The position numbers were made by a program, and so were the translations under genes. A DNA stretch of 33,239 nucleotides from a virus: positions 1 to 33,239 of the IMG/VR virus record IMGVR_UViG_3300046791_000161; one strand, written 5' to 3'. Below the pieces are notes generated by a model. It was not told the origin of the DNA, ran no database searches, and saw nothing but the letters and a program-made list of their open reading frames with translations. This document shows, piece after piece, positions 1 through 9,216 of the stretch (its first letter is position 1; every line of letters starts with the position of its first letter).

Positions 1-146
1 TAAAAGCTGATTTAGCCAAATGGCGCTCTCAAGCCATGATAGTCAACACTCAGGGCAGACCAAACCAAGGCATTACAAATAGCCCATGGGTTGGCGCGCG
101 TGTTGCTGGAACAATGTACGGAACAGGCTGGGCGGGCAGTGGCTAA
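1..146 (+). CDS. Tail tubular protein A, C-terminal part (gene continues from the end of the window)
   Basis: An open frame with codons starting at position 3 runs to TAA at 144-146 and ends in ...MYGTGWAGSG. It has no start here. Joining the window end (final base C at 33239) to bases 1-2 (TA) makes a Leu codon in exactly this frame, so this is the tail end of the gene that starts at 32729. The whole product would be 218 aa, close to the 196 aa of T7 gp11, which forms the tail ring under the portal. The stop overlaps the next start as TAATG, the usual coupling in this tail operon. Seen: frame continuity and coupling. Inferred: that both ends belong to one gene on a closed molecule. Confidence 0.85.
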   Translation, partial: KADLAKWRSQAMIVNTQGRPNQGITNSPWVGARVAGTMYGTGWAGSG

Positions 147-2629
147 TGGGAACAAGAGATTTAATAAACAAGTTTACAAGCGGAGAACTTGACCCCAAGT
201 TTATAGCCGAAGTTGATTATGACGGCTATCACAAAGCTGGTAGAAAGCTCCGAAATGTAATTTGTCTCCCACAGGGCGGCGTTACAAGAAGATTTGGCAC
301 TATATATCAAGATGTCATGGTAGACGGGATAACATTCATTTCAAACCAAGATAACGTGCGCTTAATCAGCTACGAACATCAAAATGATGAGCTGTACGAT
401 ATTATAATACGCGCTGATGTAATGAATGTGGTTGCGTTCGATATATATCTATTGGGCGTATTTCAAACTTCCGTACCGGCACCAGCATTAACTTATACTC
501 AGCCTATGATTCGAGAAATTCGATGGGTAAAAGATTATGACAGATTAATCATTCTGCACAAGGATGTGCGTCCGTATGAACTGCGCAGAATAGCGGTTAA
601 TAATTGGGAAATTTTGCCCATAACTTTTCAGTTTTTCCCTACATATGATTTCTCATCTAGCGATAATCCCGCAACATTACCTACGCCTAACGTTCCCTAT
701 ACATCACCTACGGTAACATTTACACCCAATGCTATGCACGCCACGATGCTTACTGCAAACATGGCTGTATATACATCTAATCATGTTGGAGGAGTATTTT
801 TAGGGAATGCTGGCGTATTTAGAATCACAGCCGTTAACGGCGCTGGAACCGTGGCAACCGGATATTCTCTCGAAGATTTTACTGACACAACTCCAATCAT
901 TGGACCGCTTGCCAGTTTGCTTGAAAGAGCCTGGAATGACGGTGCAGCAATTGCGGGGGCTCCTCCAGGAATTGTCAGAGGATGGCCTAGCCGAGGATGC
1001 TTCTATCAGTCTAGATTAGTTATGGGTGGTTCACCGGCATTGCCAGGAATTGTATTTGCTAGCGTGACAAAAGCTTATTACGACTTTGATGACGCAGAAG
1101 GCAACGCAACAGATGGATGGGGCGTTGAGCTTGGCGTTACTGGTAATGACATTTTAACGGATATATTGGCAACCAAATCATTAGTGTTGCTTGGGAATAA
1201 AGGGCCCGCGTCAACTAGTATTTTGATTGACACACCTACAACACCAACCAATGCATTTTTAAATACCCAGGGATCTGAGGGTAGCCGAAACATGAATTCT
1301 GTAATCATAGACAATCAGGTGGTCTATGGTGACAGGGCAGGTAACACCATATGGAGCATGAGCTATGAAATCCCCGATACAGGCTACAACATTTCGAACG
1401 CGTCGATACTTTCTACGCAACTTATTCGCGGTCCTCGTTGGGCCGATATCTTTGATCCTGACGATGTTGACGGCAGGTACTATTTGTTGGTTAATAGCGA
1501 TGGTTCTATGGCCGTGTATAACACCATAAGAGATGAAAATATAAAAGCGTGGACGCTTGCTCAAACTACCGGAGAATTCACGGACGTAGCATGTGTAGCC
1601 AATCAAGCAAAGGTGTTAACAAAGCGTCGAGTAAATGTAGGCTTTCCTTTAGGGCAGGCTAATGCAGATTATACGGTCGATACAACATTTAACGCATTTA
1701 GAAATATAACAGCGAGTATAGATGCTGCAGTTAGCACGCCCGTTTTTATGGTTGATGGTGATTATTTGCTTATTGGCAATCAGATACCATTTTTACAAAT
1801 ACAGTTCATGCTTGCCGTTGTTGCAAGCGCGTCAATCCACCCCACATTTGAATTTTTAGATAACACAAATGCTTGGGAAGCTTTTATACCAACCAATGAA
1901 TTTACTAATGGATTTACGAATAGCGGAAATATCGGCTGGACTCAAGACCAAGTTTCCGACTGGCTGTCACAGCCAATCGACCATACAACAAAAACATTTG
2001 GTGAATTAGTCCCTCTATATTGGCTAAGAATCAAAAGAGTTAACTCCGCAATAATCACAAATCCCGTAATTCAATCGATGATGGTAGATAGTGAAGATAG
2101 AATTTATTTAGAAAGCCTAGATTTTGCTGTTTACATGGATGCTCAAATTCTTACAACATCAGATGGCGCAGGCATTGTGACAGGTCTTAACCATCTAGAA
2201 GGTCAAAATGCATATGTATTTGTCAATGATTTTCCTATTGGAAATTTTTATATTCCAGTTGGCGGACAAATAGACGTAAAAACAGCAAACGCAAATGTCA
2301 GGGTGGGCTTAGATTACAAACCATCCATTATACCAATGCCAACAGTAGCTTTCCTACAAAATGGTCTAAGCGTTTATGAGCCCACAAAGATCGAATACAT
2401 GTATGTAGATTTCTTTGAATCACTCGGAATTGTGGCAGATGGTAAACCGTTACCTGAAACATCCCCCGGCGCATTTATGGCAAACCAAATACCCGAACCA
2501 CAAACGAGTTACTACAAAATCCCAACTTACAATGGATGGGATGCTCGCGTAGAAATTGAAATTACCCAATCATATCCCGCCCCTATGAATTTATTGGCGG
2601 TGAGCTACACAGTAGAGGTAAGCCCTTAA
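146..2629 (+). CDS. Tail tubular protein B (T7 gp12-like nozzle protein)
   Basis: An 827-aa protein that by family forms the tail nozzle below the tail ring. The N-terminus (GTRDLINKFTSGELDP..., then KAGRKLRNVICLPQGGVTRRFGT) has the typical opening of podovirus gp12-like proteins: a short 'F..GELDP' motif followed by 'L.N....PQGG..RR.GT'. T7 gp12 is 794 aa, so the length fits. I chose ATG 146 over the in-frame ATG 86 because it starts the conserved N-terminus and overlaps the stop of tail tube A as TAATG; the extra 20 residues from 86 are cysteine/tryptophan-rich and lie entirely over the upstream gene. The next gene starts in the stop codon (TAATG at 2627-2631). Family membership is recognised from sequence style, not from a search. 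Confidence 0.88.
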   Translation: MGTRDLINKFTSGELDPKFIAEVDYDGYHKAGRKLRNVICLPQGGVTRRFGTIYQDVMVDGITFISNQDNVRLISYEHQNDELYDIIIRADVMNVVAFDIYLLGVFQTSVPAPALTYTQPMIREIRWVKDYDRLIILHKDVRPYELRRIAVNNWEILPITFQFFPTYDFSSSDNPATLPTPNVPYTSPTVTFTPNAMHATMLTANMAVYTSNHVGGVFLGNAGVFRITAVNGAGTVATGYSLEDFTDTTPIIGPLASLLERAWNDGAAIAGAPPGIVRGWPSRGCFYQSRLVMGGSPALPGIVFASVTKAYYDFDDAEGNATDGWGVELGVTGNDILTDILATKSLVLLGNKGPASTSILIDTPTTPTNAFLNTQGSEGSRNMNSVIIDNQVVYGDRAGNTIWSMSYEIPDTGYNISNASILSTQLIRGPRWADIFDPDDVDGRYYLLVNSDGSMAVYNTIRDENIKAWTLAQTTGEFTDVACVANQAKVLTKRRVNVGFPLGQANADYTVDTTFNAFRNITASIDAAVSTPVFMVDGDYLLIGNQIPFLQIQFMLAVVASASIHPTFEFLDNTNAWEAFIPTNEFTNGFTNSGNIGWTQDQVSDWLSQPIDHTTKTFGELVPLYWLRIKRVNSAIITNPVIQSMMVDSEDRIYLESLDFAVYMDAQILTTSDGAGIVTGLNHLEGQNAYVFVNDFPIGNFYIPVGGQIDVKTANANVRVGLDYKPSIIPMPTVAFLQNGLSVYEPTKIEYMYVDFFESLGIVADGKPLPETSPGAFMANQIPEPQTSYYKIPTYNGWDARVEIEITQSYPAPMNLLAVSYTVEVSP

Positions 2630-3096
2630 TGGATCCAATCACTATAGGATTATTTGTCGCCTCAGCAATTGGAACTTCAGTTGCTAATAGAAATCAATAT
2701 AGAGTTGAAGAAGCCTCTAACAAATTGCAAGTTGAACAAACACGACTGCAAGCCGCGGAAACTGCATACGAACGCACAAAAGCGTTTAGACAAAATATTT
2801 CTCAGAACTTAGCGCTTAGCGGGATTGGCGTTGGTGGCGTAAGTGGGTTTAGAGGGGTGGCAGCGCAAAGCATTGGCGACTATTTTGGTGATATTGCATC
2901 AATTGGCAGGCAAGATTTGTTTGCACAAATAACAGGCGAAGCTAATAGCGCGCTAAATAAAAGCAAGAAATTTGGCAATGATGTCGCCAACTTAACCAAT
3001 TCAGCCATGCTGGCTAAAGATCTGGGATTATTTAATTCTAAGAAGCCAAAACAATCCAGCCTCGGCGCTCAGCTTGCGACAAGGAAAATTAAATAA
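2629..3096 (+). CDS. Internal virion protein, gp14-like
   Basis: A 155-aa protein in the gp14 position, directly after tail tube B and before two very large internal proteins. It opens with a hydrophobic, glycine/alanine-containing segment (ITIGLFVASAIGTSVA, residues about 4-19), then a helical, Gln/Glu/Arg-rich stretch (about 25-60), a Gly/Val-rich patch (SGIGVGGVSGFRGVAA, about 64-79), and a basic tail ending RKIK. T7 gp14 (196 aa) has a similar membrane-seeking opening and an Ala/Gln-rich helix; it is ejected first and forms the outer-membrane part of the DNA channel. Start and stop are both coupled by TAATG. The assignment rests on position, size and composition. Confidence 0.7.
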   Translation: MDPITIGLFVASAIGTSVANRNQYRVEEASNKLQVEQTRLQAAETAYERTKAFRQNISQNLALSGIGVGGVSGFRGVAAQSIGDYFGDIASIGRQDLFAQITGEANSALNKSKKFGNDVANLTNSAMLAKDLGLFNSKKPKQSSLGAQLATRKIK

Positions 3097-5534
3097 TGGC
3101 TGAGCTAAAACCACTAGGAAGAGCGGTGGCGCAACCCTCAGCGCCAGATATAAGCGCAGCGGGACAAGCATATGGAACTATCGGCAAACTAATTCAAGGT
3201 GCGGCTAAAACAGTAGGAGAGTACAAGAAGCGCGAAAAAGAAGCGGCTCTTGAAATGGAATCTACATTTAATACGCTTACCGCCCAAAGAGAGATGAATC
3301 TTAACTTACTTAAATTGAAGCAAAAACCTAACCTTACAGATCAAGATTTAGAAGAACTCAATCTCACCAATCAAGAGATTGGAAAAAATATTCTAAAAAA
3401 TACAAGCCCAGAAAATAGAAATGCCGTAACAAAATCCTTAATGCAATCGGCTATCAAATCAGAAGCCTCAGCTTTTGAGATTATAGCTTCATCCAAAAAG
3501 AAACAAATAAAACAATCCGCAGCGCTTACTTTTTTTGAAGGATCGAAGCAATTAGAAGAGCAAGTGCTTGGCGGAGATAATGAAAGCGCTGATATCACCT
3601 TCAATCAAATAGAAAAGTCTCAGCGAGACATGATGGAGTTAGGATATCTTTCGCCAGAACAATACCAAAGAAACAGAGATGATTTACTTCAAACCGCTAT
3701 CAATGGCAGGCTCCAATATGAGTATACACAAGCTTTAGAACAAGGCGGTGAAAGAGCAGGCGCTAAGTTTATTGAAAACTTCTGGGAAACAGAACATGAA
3801 AATCTTACTCAGGCACAAAAGAATGTAGCTCTCAAAGGTTTGATTTCATTACGCTCACAAGACAGGGCAGCCTCTAACCAAGTAGGGCAGGCCGGATTTA
3901 GAGATGTTATGGAATATATAACATCAGGAAATCCACCCAAAAGCGAAAACGATGTTTTAAACTTTATTGCAGCTCAGGAAGAAAAAGGATTTGGTCTTAA
4001 TGAATATCAAGAATACAAAGCTATTCAAGCTTTCAGAAAGACGCAGAAAACAAGCAATCGAAGAAATGAAAAAAATATTGAAATATCGGGTTACGTCGCA
4101 ACTCAAAATATTAATGCATTATTAAACGAAAGCTCAACAGATATTGATAATAATTATATAGATACTAAAAAATTTATTGTCGAGCAAATGGCCCAAGAAA
4201 GCCAAGAACAGCCAAACCTAAGCGGCCAAGTTATGGCCAATCGTCCCGACTGGATGATAGGCGCAACCATTGCCGCACAAACCCCGGTGCCTATTGGGCA
4301 ATGGCAATCTGAGATACATAGCCAACTTTTATCGAGTAGTCCTCAGGATATCTTAGGAGCGGTAAGCGCCTATAATTATGTATCAAAACAAAACAAAATA
4401 GCATTAGATGGCGTTAGCGCTAAAGACAAAGCCTTTATAAGTGCAGTTACAAATGATTTAGAGCGAACCACGTTAACTCCACAAGAAGTAATCGAAAAGT
4501 ATAAAGATGCTATTTTGAATGTCGACCCAAGAGTGGCTGAAAATCGTGAGTTGGCTTATAAGCAAATCATTAAAGATAACCCAGGATTGCCAAATAATAT
4601 TGTTAAAAAAGCTTTTGGCGATAAGATTAAAAATACTCTACTTCAACCCTCAGCTGAACTTTATGCAACTGCGCAGGAATCATTTGAGCGAGAATATAAA
4701 CTGACGGGCGACGAAAACCAAGCGATTAAAAACGCAGTAAGTTATTTGAAAGATAATGGCGGCGTTTCGCTTTTTGGCCCAAAGGGTCAGCCTGTTTGGA
4801 ATCCACCCGAAAACTTACCTTATAATGATTTTGGTAACATTGTTAGAAATCAAGCCACCAAATATTTAAAAGAAACAGTTATAAATGCCAGCGAAAATCC
4901 GGGCAAGCTTCCTTACAAAGTCGAATGGTCAAGCAAGATGCCACAGTTTCCTGATAAAGTTTCCGAGCAAGACTTGTTTAAAAACAAATACGACAAAGGT
5001 GAGTGGTGGCTAAAGATAAATGATGTAGATAGGAGGGTTTATTTTATTTCCCCAAACTATAATCAAGCTAATTCATTTGCCGAAACGCGCTATCAGGTGA
5101 TGTATGAAAAAGATGATGGTTATCTACACGAATTATTAACTGTTAATCCATCCCTTGTAAATGGCGAAATATCAATGGCTGCAGGCTCATCAATGATGAC
5201 ATTCAAGGGCCCGCTTGAGCTAACGCCTAACTTAGTTAGTCATATGCAAAAGGAAAGAGCAACGGGCGCCAAAGAAAGGTATTTCGAAAATGAGTATAAA
5301 AGACAAAATCCAGACTTTAATGCGATCAATGCGGCGGAAGGTGCGGACATTAGTCAATTTCTTTACGGGAACCCAGAAGAGAAAAAGTTCACCCAAAAGA
5401 AAGAAAAAGAACAATTACGGCGGATCGTTGAAGAAAAGAATAAGAATTTACCCAAAGAAATAGAGAAAGAAAAGTTTCGACGTCAGCAAGAAGCTACCAA
5501 GCAATCCACAAAAGTAATTGGAGGGCTTGAGTGA
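3096..5534 (+). CDS. Internal virion protein, gp15-like
   Basis: An 812-aa, largely helical, Gln/Lys/Glu-rich soluble protein in the position of T7 gp15 (747 aa), the periplasmic tunnel part of the ejection apparatus. After an Ala/Pro-rich start (PLGRAVAQPSAPDISAAGQA) come long charged helices, with a strongly basic and glutamate-rich C-terminus (residues about 760-812). No signal peptide or membrane span is visible, as expected of a core protein loaded into the virion. It starts in the stop of the gp14-like gene (TAATG) and its TGA overlaps the GTG start of the next gene (GTGA). I saw no enzymatic motif. Confidence 0.72.
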   Translation: MAELKPLGRAVAQPSAPDISAAGQAYGTIGKLIQGAAKTVGEYKKREKEAALEMESTFNTLTAQREMNLNLLKLKQKPNLTDQDLEELNLTNQEIGKNILKNTSPENRNAVTKSLMQSAIKSEASAFEIIASSKKKQIKQSAALTFFEGSKQLEEQVLGGDNESADITFNQIEKSQRDMMELGYLSPEQYQRNRDDLLQTAINGRLQYEYTQALEQGGERAGAKFIENFWETEHENLTQAQKNVALKGLISLRSQDRAASNQVGQAGFRDVMEYITSGNPPKSENDVLNFIAAQEEKGFGLNEYQEYKAIQAFRKTQKTSNRRNEKNIEISGYVATQNINALLNESSTDIDNNYIDTKKFIVEQMAQESQEQPNLSGQVMANRPDWMIGATIAAQTPVPIGQWQSEIHSQLLSSSPQDILGAVSAYNYVSKQNKIALDGVSAKDKAFISAVTNDLERTTLTPQEVIEKYKDAILNVDPRVAENRELAYKQIIKDNPGLPNNIVKKAFGDKIKNTLLQPSAELYATAQESFEREYKLTGDENQAIKNAVSYLKDNGGVSLFGPKGQPVWNPPENLPYNDFGNIVRNQATKYLKETVINASENPGKLPYKVEWSSKMPQFPDKVSEQDLFKNKYDKGEWWLKINDVDRRVYFISPNYNQANSFAETRYQVMYEKDDGYLHELLTVNPSLVNGEISMAAGSSMMTFKGPLELTPNLVSHMQKERATGAKERYFENEYKRQNPDFNAINAAEGADISQFLYGNPEEKKFTQKKEKEQLRRIVEEKNKNLPKEIEKEKFRRQQEATKQSTKVIGGLE

Positions 5535-8500
5535 TTCCAGAAAATCAATCATCACAATCAGAAGTAGAAGAAGCGCATCTTGCACAAAAAGATATTGGCG
5601 ATCTAATTTCTAATGCAGCAAGCGTTCATCCTGGCTTTCAATATACGCCGGGCGTTCAACCTATCCAGCCGCCAGAATTCAAAGCCGGTGAATTGGCTTC
5701 TGCGGTTTATGAATCTAGCGGTTATGGATTGGCTCATCGCATTACAGAAGACACTATTCGTGATAATACAGCAGTTCCGGGATACAACTTTATAGAAAAT
5801 GTTGACGAAGAATTCTTAAACGATCAAGACATATGGTATTTCGTCAATGATGTTAATCCAGCTCAAACTAAAGTCAATAACCAAAAGTTAAGACGAGAAA
5901 AGAATGCAGCTCAAGGAATGGATAACTATCCTTGGAGATACGGCGCAGCTTTTATTGCTGAAGGCGTTATCGATCCAATTAATTGGGCCTTTCCAGGCGC
6001 TAAGATAGCAGTAGAAACAAAAAAGGCATATAGCCTAGCCAAAGCTGGGAAAGCTGCCTTGAGCGCCAAATCACTAGCCCTAGTTGGCGCTGAATCTACG
6101 CTACTTGGCGCGGCTTCAGGGCTTACACAAGAAGCCCTAATTCATCAAACTCAATTAACTCGAGATTTACAAGATAGCGTTTATAGTGTCATGGCCAGTG
6201 CTGGCATGAGTGGATTGTTGGGTACGGCAATTCCTGCAGGGATATCGGGTTATCATTATGCAAAAGCTAGCTCGCAACTTGGCAATATCATGGCGGGTAA
6301 TACGCCAACACCCACAAGAGCACCTCAATCACACGTATTTGCAATGATGCCAGAAGAGCGCGCGGCAATGAAAGGTGATGATGTGATTGCTTCGTTACCC
6401 GAAGTAACTAAAAAAATGATGAATATTAGTAACGCGGGTCGACTAAGAAATTCTAAGTCAGTGTCGGCCAATGCTGCAGCTACAGATTTGGCAACTACAT
6501 CTTTATTACTAAACAAAAACGTTGAAAAGAACAAGGCGACTCAAATAGCGGTTGATGAGCATATTACTCAGCTTAGAGGAAAGGCTCGAGCTACATCTAT
6601 TGATGTCAATAAAATATTTATGGAGCAACAGGGCGTTAGTGGTAATTTTGCTGGCATTCGATCGCGAATCAAAGAAGCGCAAGGGGTGGGGTTAGGACGA
6701 AAAGATTTTAGCGAAAAGATGTTCTTTTCCATGGAAAGTGGTTTATCTAGCGGCAATTCGGCTGTAGATAGCGCTGTTTCGCGAGTTAAAAAATATTTAA
6801 CCGAAACTAAACTTGAGCTTGTACAAATGGGTCGCCTGGATAAAAAGTTTCTCGATCCAGAGTTTGACAACTATTTCACCCATCATTGGTTAGAAAAAGA
6901 GATATTTCGGAATCACGAGGGATTTAAGTTATTAGCGTTCAAATGGTATGACGAGACAAATAAGTATTATCAGGCCAATCAAACGATACTTAGACCATTA
7001 GTTGATAAGATGGAATTCTCCCAAAGAGAATTGGATAAAGCCAATCGAAATCTATCAAGAGTACTTAATTCTAAAGAATATAAAGCATTTCAAGAAACTA
7101 AAAATGTAGGGCTCGAGAAAGCCAAAGAGGCTAGAAAAACTGCATTAGGTGCTAGGAAAAAATTAAATGAAGAAGTCAAAGTTCTCCGCAAAGAAATCAC
7201 CGGGCTTAAGAAAAATCCAAAAGAAATTAAAAAGCTTGAGAAAACCCAAAAAAGGTTAGATGAAATATTATTAGGTAGAGAAAATCTTGAGGCGGATTTG
7301 GGGCTTATTAAGTCAGAGAGAAAAGGAATAAAAGCCACAAGATTTAAGCGTGTAATTGAACTAGAAGAAAGATTAGATAAATTCAAAAAATTAACTGAAC
7401 AAAGAAAAGAGAAACTTTATTCAAAGATTGATCCAAAGTATCTTACCCCGGGTGGGTGGGTGCCATTAGGCAACAAAACACCATTAGAACTCCACGCTGC
7501 TGCCATGCAAACGTTCTATAGAACTACTGGCAGTGATGTATCTTCATTTTTGAATCCTATGACAGGTGGTGGGGCTGGCGGAAATCCTGATCCATTGCAA
7601 GCGCGGCTTTTGACCATGCCGCATGATTATACTATAACTAAGTTTGACGGCTCAACTATTACCGCTAGTGATTTTCTATCCAAAGATATTTGGCGAATGC
7701 TTGATAACTACGCCGGCGCTACCGCAAGCACCATGGCGTTCGATCGCATAGCACGTAGCCGTGGGTTTAAAGATCCAGCCGAATTAAAAGAATGGTATCT
7801 CAAAAATATAGAAGCTGATTATGATGAAATGCTACAAGGTAAATCAGGAAAAGAAGCATTAAAGATTGGGCAGCAGAAGAAAAAAGACCTAAGAAATCTT
7901 ACAGGGTTATGGGACCAACAACATAATATAGCCGGTAAATCTTTGGATTTATGGGGAACAGATTTTGCTAGGTTCATGAGAAGACTTCGAGAATATAACT
8001 CCCAGCGCATGCTCGGAAGCGCCGCGCTATCCAGCCTAACAGATCCCTTTATGGTTCCGTTTCGCCAGGGCCCATTCACTTGGATGCAAGAATGGTTAAT
8101 TCCATTTGCTAAACAATTGGGCGGCAGAAACCAGGCAATAAAACGAAATATTAATGACATTAATGACGCTGGTTTTGCTTTAGAAACCCAGGCGGGAATG
8201 ATTGCTAAAAAGTTCTACGATAATGATGATTTGTTGATTGAGCAAAAATGGTGGCACAACACTGCAGAATTCTTCACAACAAGCTTTGGAAATATTACAT
8301 TCCTTAGTCAAATAGGTGACTTCACAAAAGCTGTGGGCGGCCACGTTTCAATTTCTAGAACCATTAGGCAGCTAGTAAATAAAATTGAGAATGGAAAGGT
8401 TAGCGAAAAGGGCAGAAAGAGATTAAGGAAAGTAGGCATATCAGAATCCAGTGAGAGAGTTATTTATGATATGTGGAAAGAAAAAGGCGGGATAGACAGG

Positions 8501-9208
8501 GGGGCCTACTATTCTAACCATACGGAATGGAATATTAACTCAGACCAAAGAGCTATAGCTTACGCAGAATTCACAAACTCATGGCAAAGAGATGTTACCC
8601 ATGGAAATCTTAGATCATCCGTTGCGGAACAGCCAGAGTTTTACAATTCAACTTTAGGGAAAGCATTATTTCACTTTAAAGATTATATGCTTGCTGCTAA
8701 TGAAAAAATTTTGCTTTCAGGCATTCAGAAGATAGGCCAAAGAGAATATGAGGTTTTAATCTCAACGATGATGCTAATGGGAATGGGGTCAATTACTTAT
8801 ATTCTTAACAGCCTTGCTAAAGATCCAACTGGAGAAAGTTTGGATTTGAGTGCCGGAAAGTTATTTCGAGAAGGAATGGATAGGGGCGCAATCCTTGGCA
8901 TTTGGGCTGAGCCCATCAATATGTTTCAAAAACAAGGCTGGCTTCCTGGTCAAAGCGTATCAAGATATCAATCGCGAGGAATATTAGGCAATTGGGTGGG
9001 ACCTGAAATAGGAACGGCGCAAGATTTAGCTAACGCTATTGGCAATCCCATTGTTAGAAAAATAAAAGGCGAAGGCAACTACACCACAAAAGATGCTTTA
9101 CAGATATTAAGATTGATTCCTTTGCAAAATCTATTTTATTTAAGATATTTAAACGAACAAGTTACGAAGAAAACAGCGGAAAGCTTGGGGGCTACTCCTA
9201 AAGAGTAA
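5531..9208 (+). CDS. Internal virion protein, gp16-like (large core/ejection protein)
   Basis: A 1,225-aa protein, similar in size to T7 gp16 (1,318 aa), the last and largest ejected core protein. It uses a GTG start overlapping the upstream TGA. Visible parts: an Ala/Ser/Gly-rich amphipathic region near residues 130-240 that could insert in membrane; a long coiled-coil with heptad-like Lys/Glu/Leu spacing around residues 500-630; and a C-terminal hydrophobic stretch (ISTMMLMGMGSITYILNSLA, about residue 1080). T7 gp16 carries an N-terminal lytic transglycosylase domain; I could not find a convincing equivalent here, and one short 'YESSGYG' near residue 60 is not enough. So a wall-degrading activity is unproven. 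Family call is by position, length and architecture. Confidence 0.72.
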   Translation: MIPENQSSQSEVEEAHLAQKDIGDLISNAASVHPGFQYTPGVQPIQPPEFKAGELASAVYESSGYGLAHRITEDTIRDNTAVPGYNFIENVDEEFLNDQDIWYFVNDVNPAQTKVNNQKLRREKNAAQGMDNYPWRYGAAFIAEGVIDPINWAFPGAKIAVETKKAYSLAKAGKAALSAKSLALVGAESTLLGAASGLTQEALIHQTQLTRDLQDSVYSVMASAGMSGLLGTAIPAGISGYHYAKASSQLGNIMAGNTPTPTRAPQSHVFAMMPEERAAMKGDDVIASLPEVTKKMMNISNAGRLRNSKSVSANAAATDLATTSLLLNKNVEKNKATQIAVDEHITQLRGKARATSIDVNKIFMEQQGVSGNFAGIRSRIKEAQGVGLGRKDFSEKMFFSMESGLSSGNSAVDSAVSRVKKYLTETKLELVQMGRLDKKFLDPEFDNYFTHHWLEKEIFRNHEGFKLLAFKWYDETNKYYQANQTILRPLVDKMEFSQRELDKANRNLSRVLNSKEYKAFQETKNVGLEKAKEARKTALGARKKLNEEVKVLRKEITGLKKNPKEIKKLEKTQKRLDEILLGRENLEADLGLIKSERKGIKATRFKRVIELEERLDKFKKLTEQRKEKLYSKIDPKYLTPGGWVPLGNKTPLELHAAAMQTFYRTTGSDVSSFLNPMTGGGAGGNPDPLQARLLTMPHDYTITKFDGSTITASDFLSKDIWRMLDNYAGATASTMAFDRIARSRGFKDPAELKEWYLKNIEADYDEMLQGKSGKEALKIGQQKKKDLRNLTGLWDQQHNIAGKSLDLWGTDFARFMRRLREYNSQRMLGSAALSSLTDPFMVPFRQGPFTWMQEWLIPFAKQLGGRNQAIKRNINDINDAGFALETQAGMIAKKFYDNDDLLIEQKWWHNTAEFFTTSFGNITFLSQIGDFTKAVGGHVSISRTIRQLVNKIENGKVSEKGRKRLRKVGISESSERVIYDMWKEKGGIDRGAYYSNHTEWNINSDQRAIAYAEFTNSWQRDVTHGNLRSSVAEQPEFYNSTLGKALFHFKDYMLAANEKILLSGIQKIGQREYEVLISTMMLMGMGSITYILNSLAKDPTGESLDLSAGKLFREGMDRGAILGIWAEPINMFQKQGWLPGQSVSRYQSRGILGNWVGPEIGTAQDLANAIGNPIVRKIKGEGNYTTKDALQILRLIPLQNLFYLRYLNEQVTKKTAESLGATPKE

Positions 9209-9216
9209 GGAAAAAT

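Noticed and set aside
86-145. Longer tail tube B with start at 86
   Set aside because: The extra 20 residues lie over the tail tube A coding sequence, and ATG 146 has TAATG coupling and the conserved N-terminus.
5531-9208. Lytic transglycosylase domain in the gp16-like protein
   Set aside because: Only a short YESSGYG near residue 60; the other parts of the motif set could not be found.
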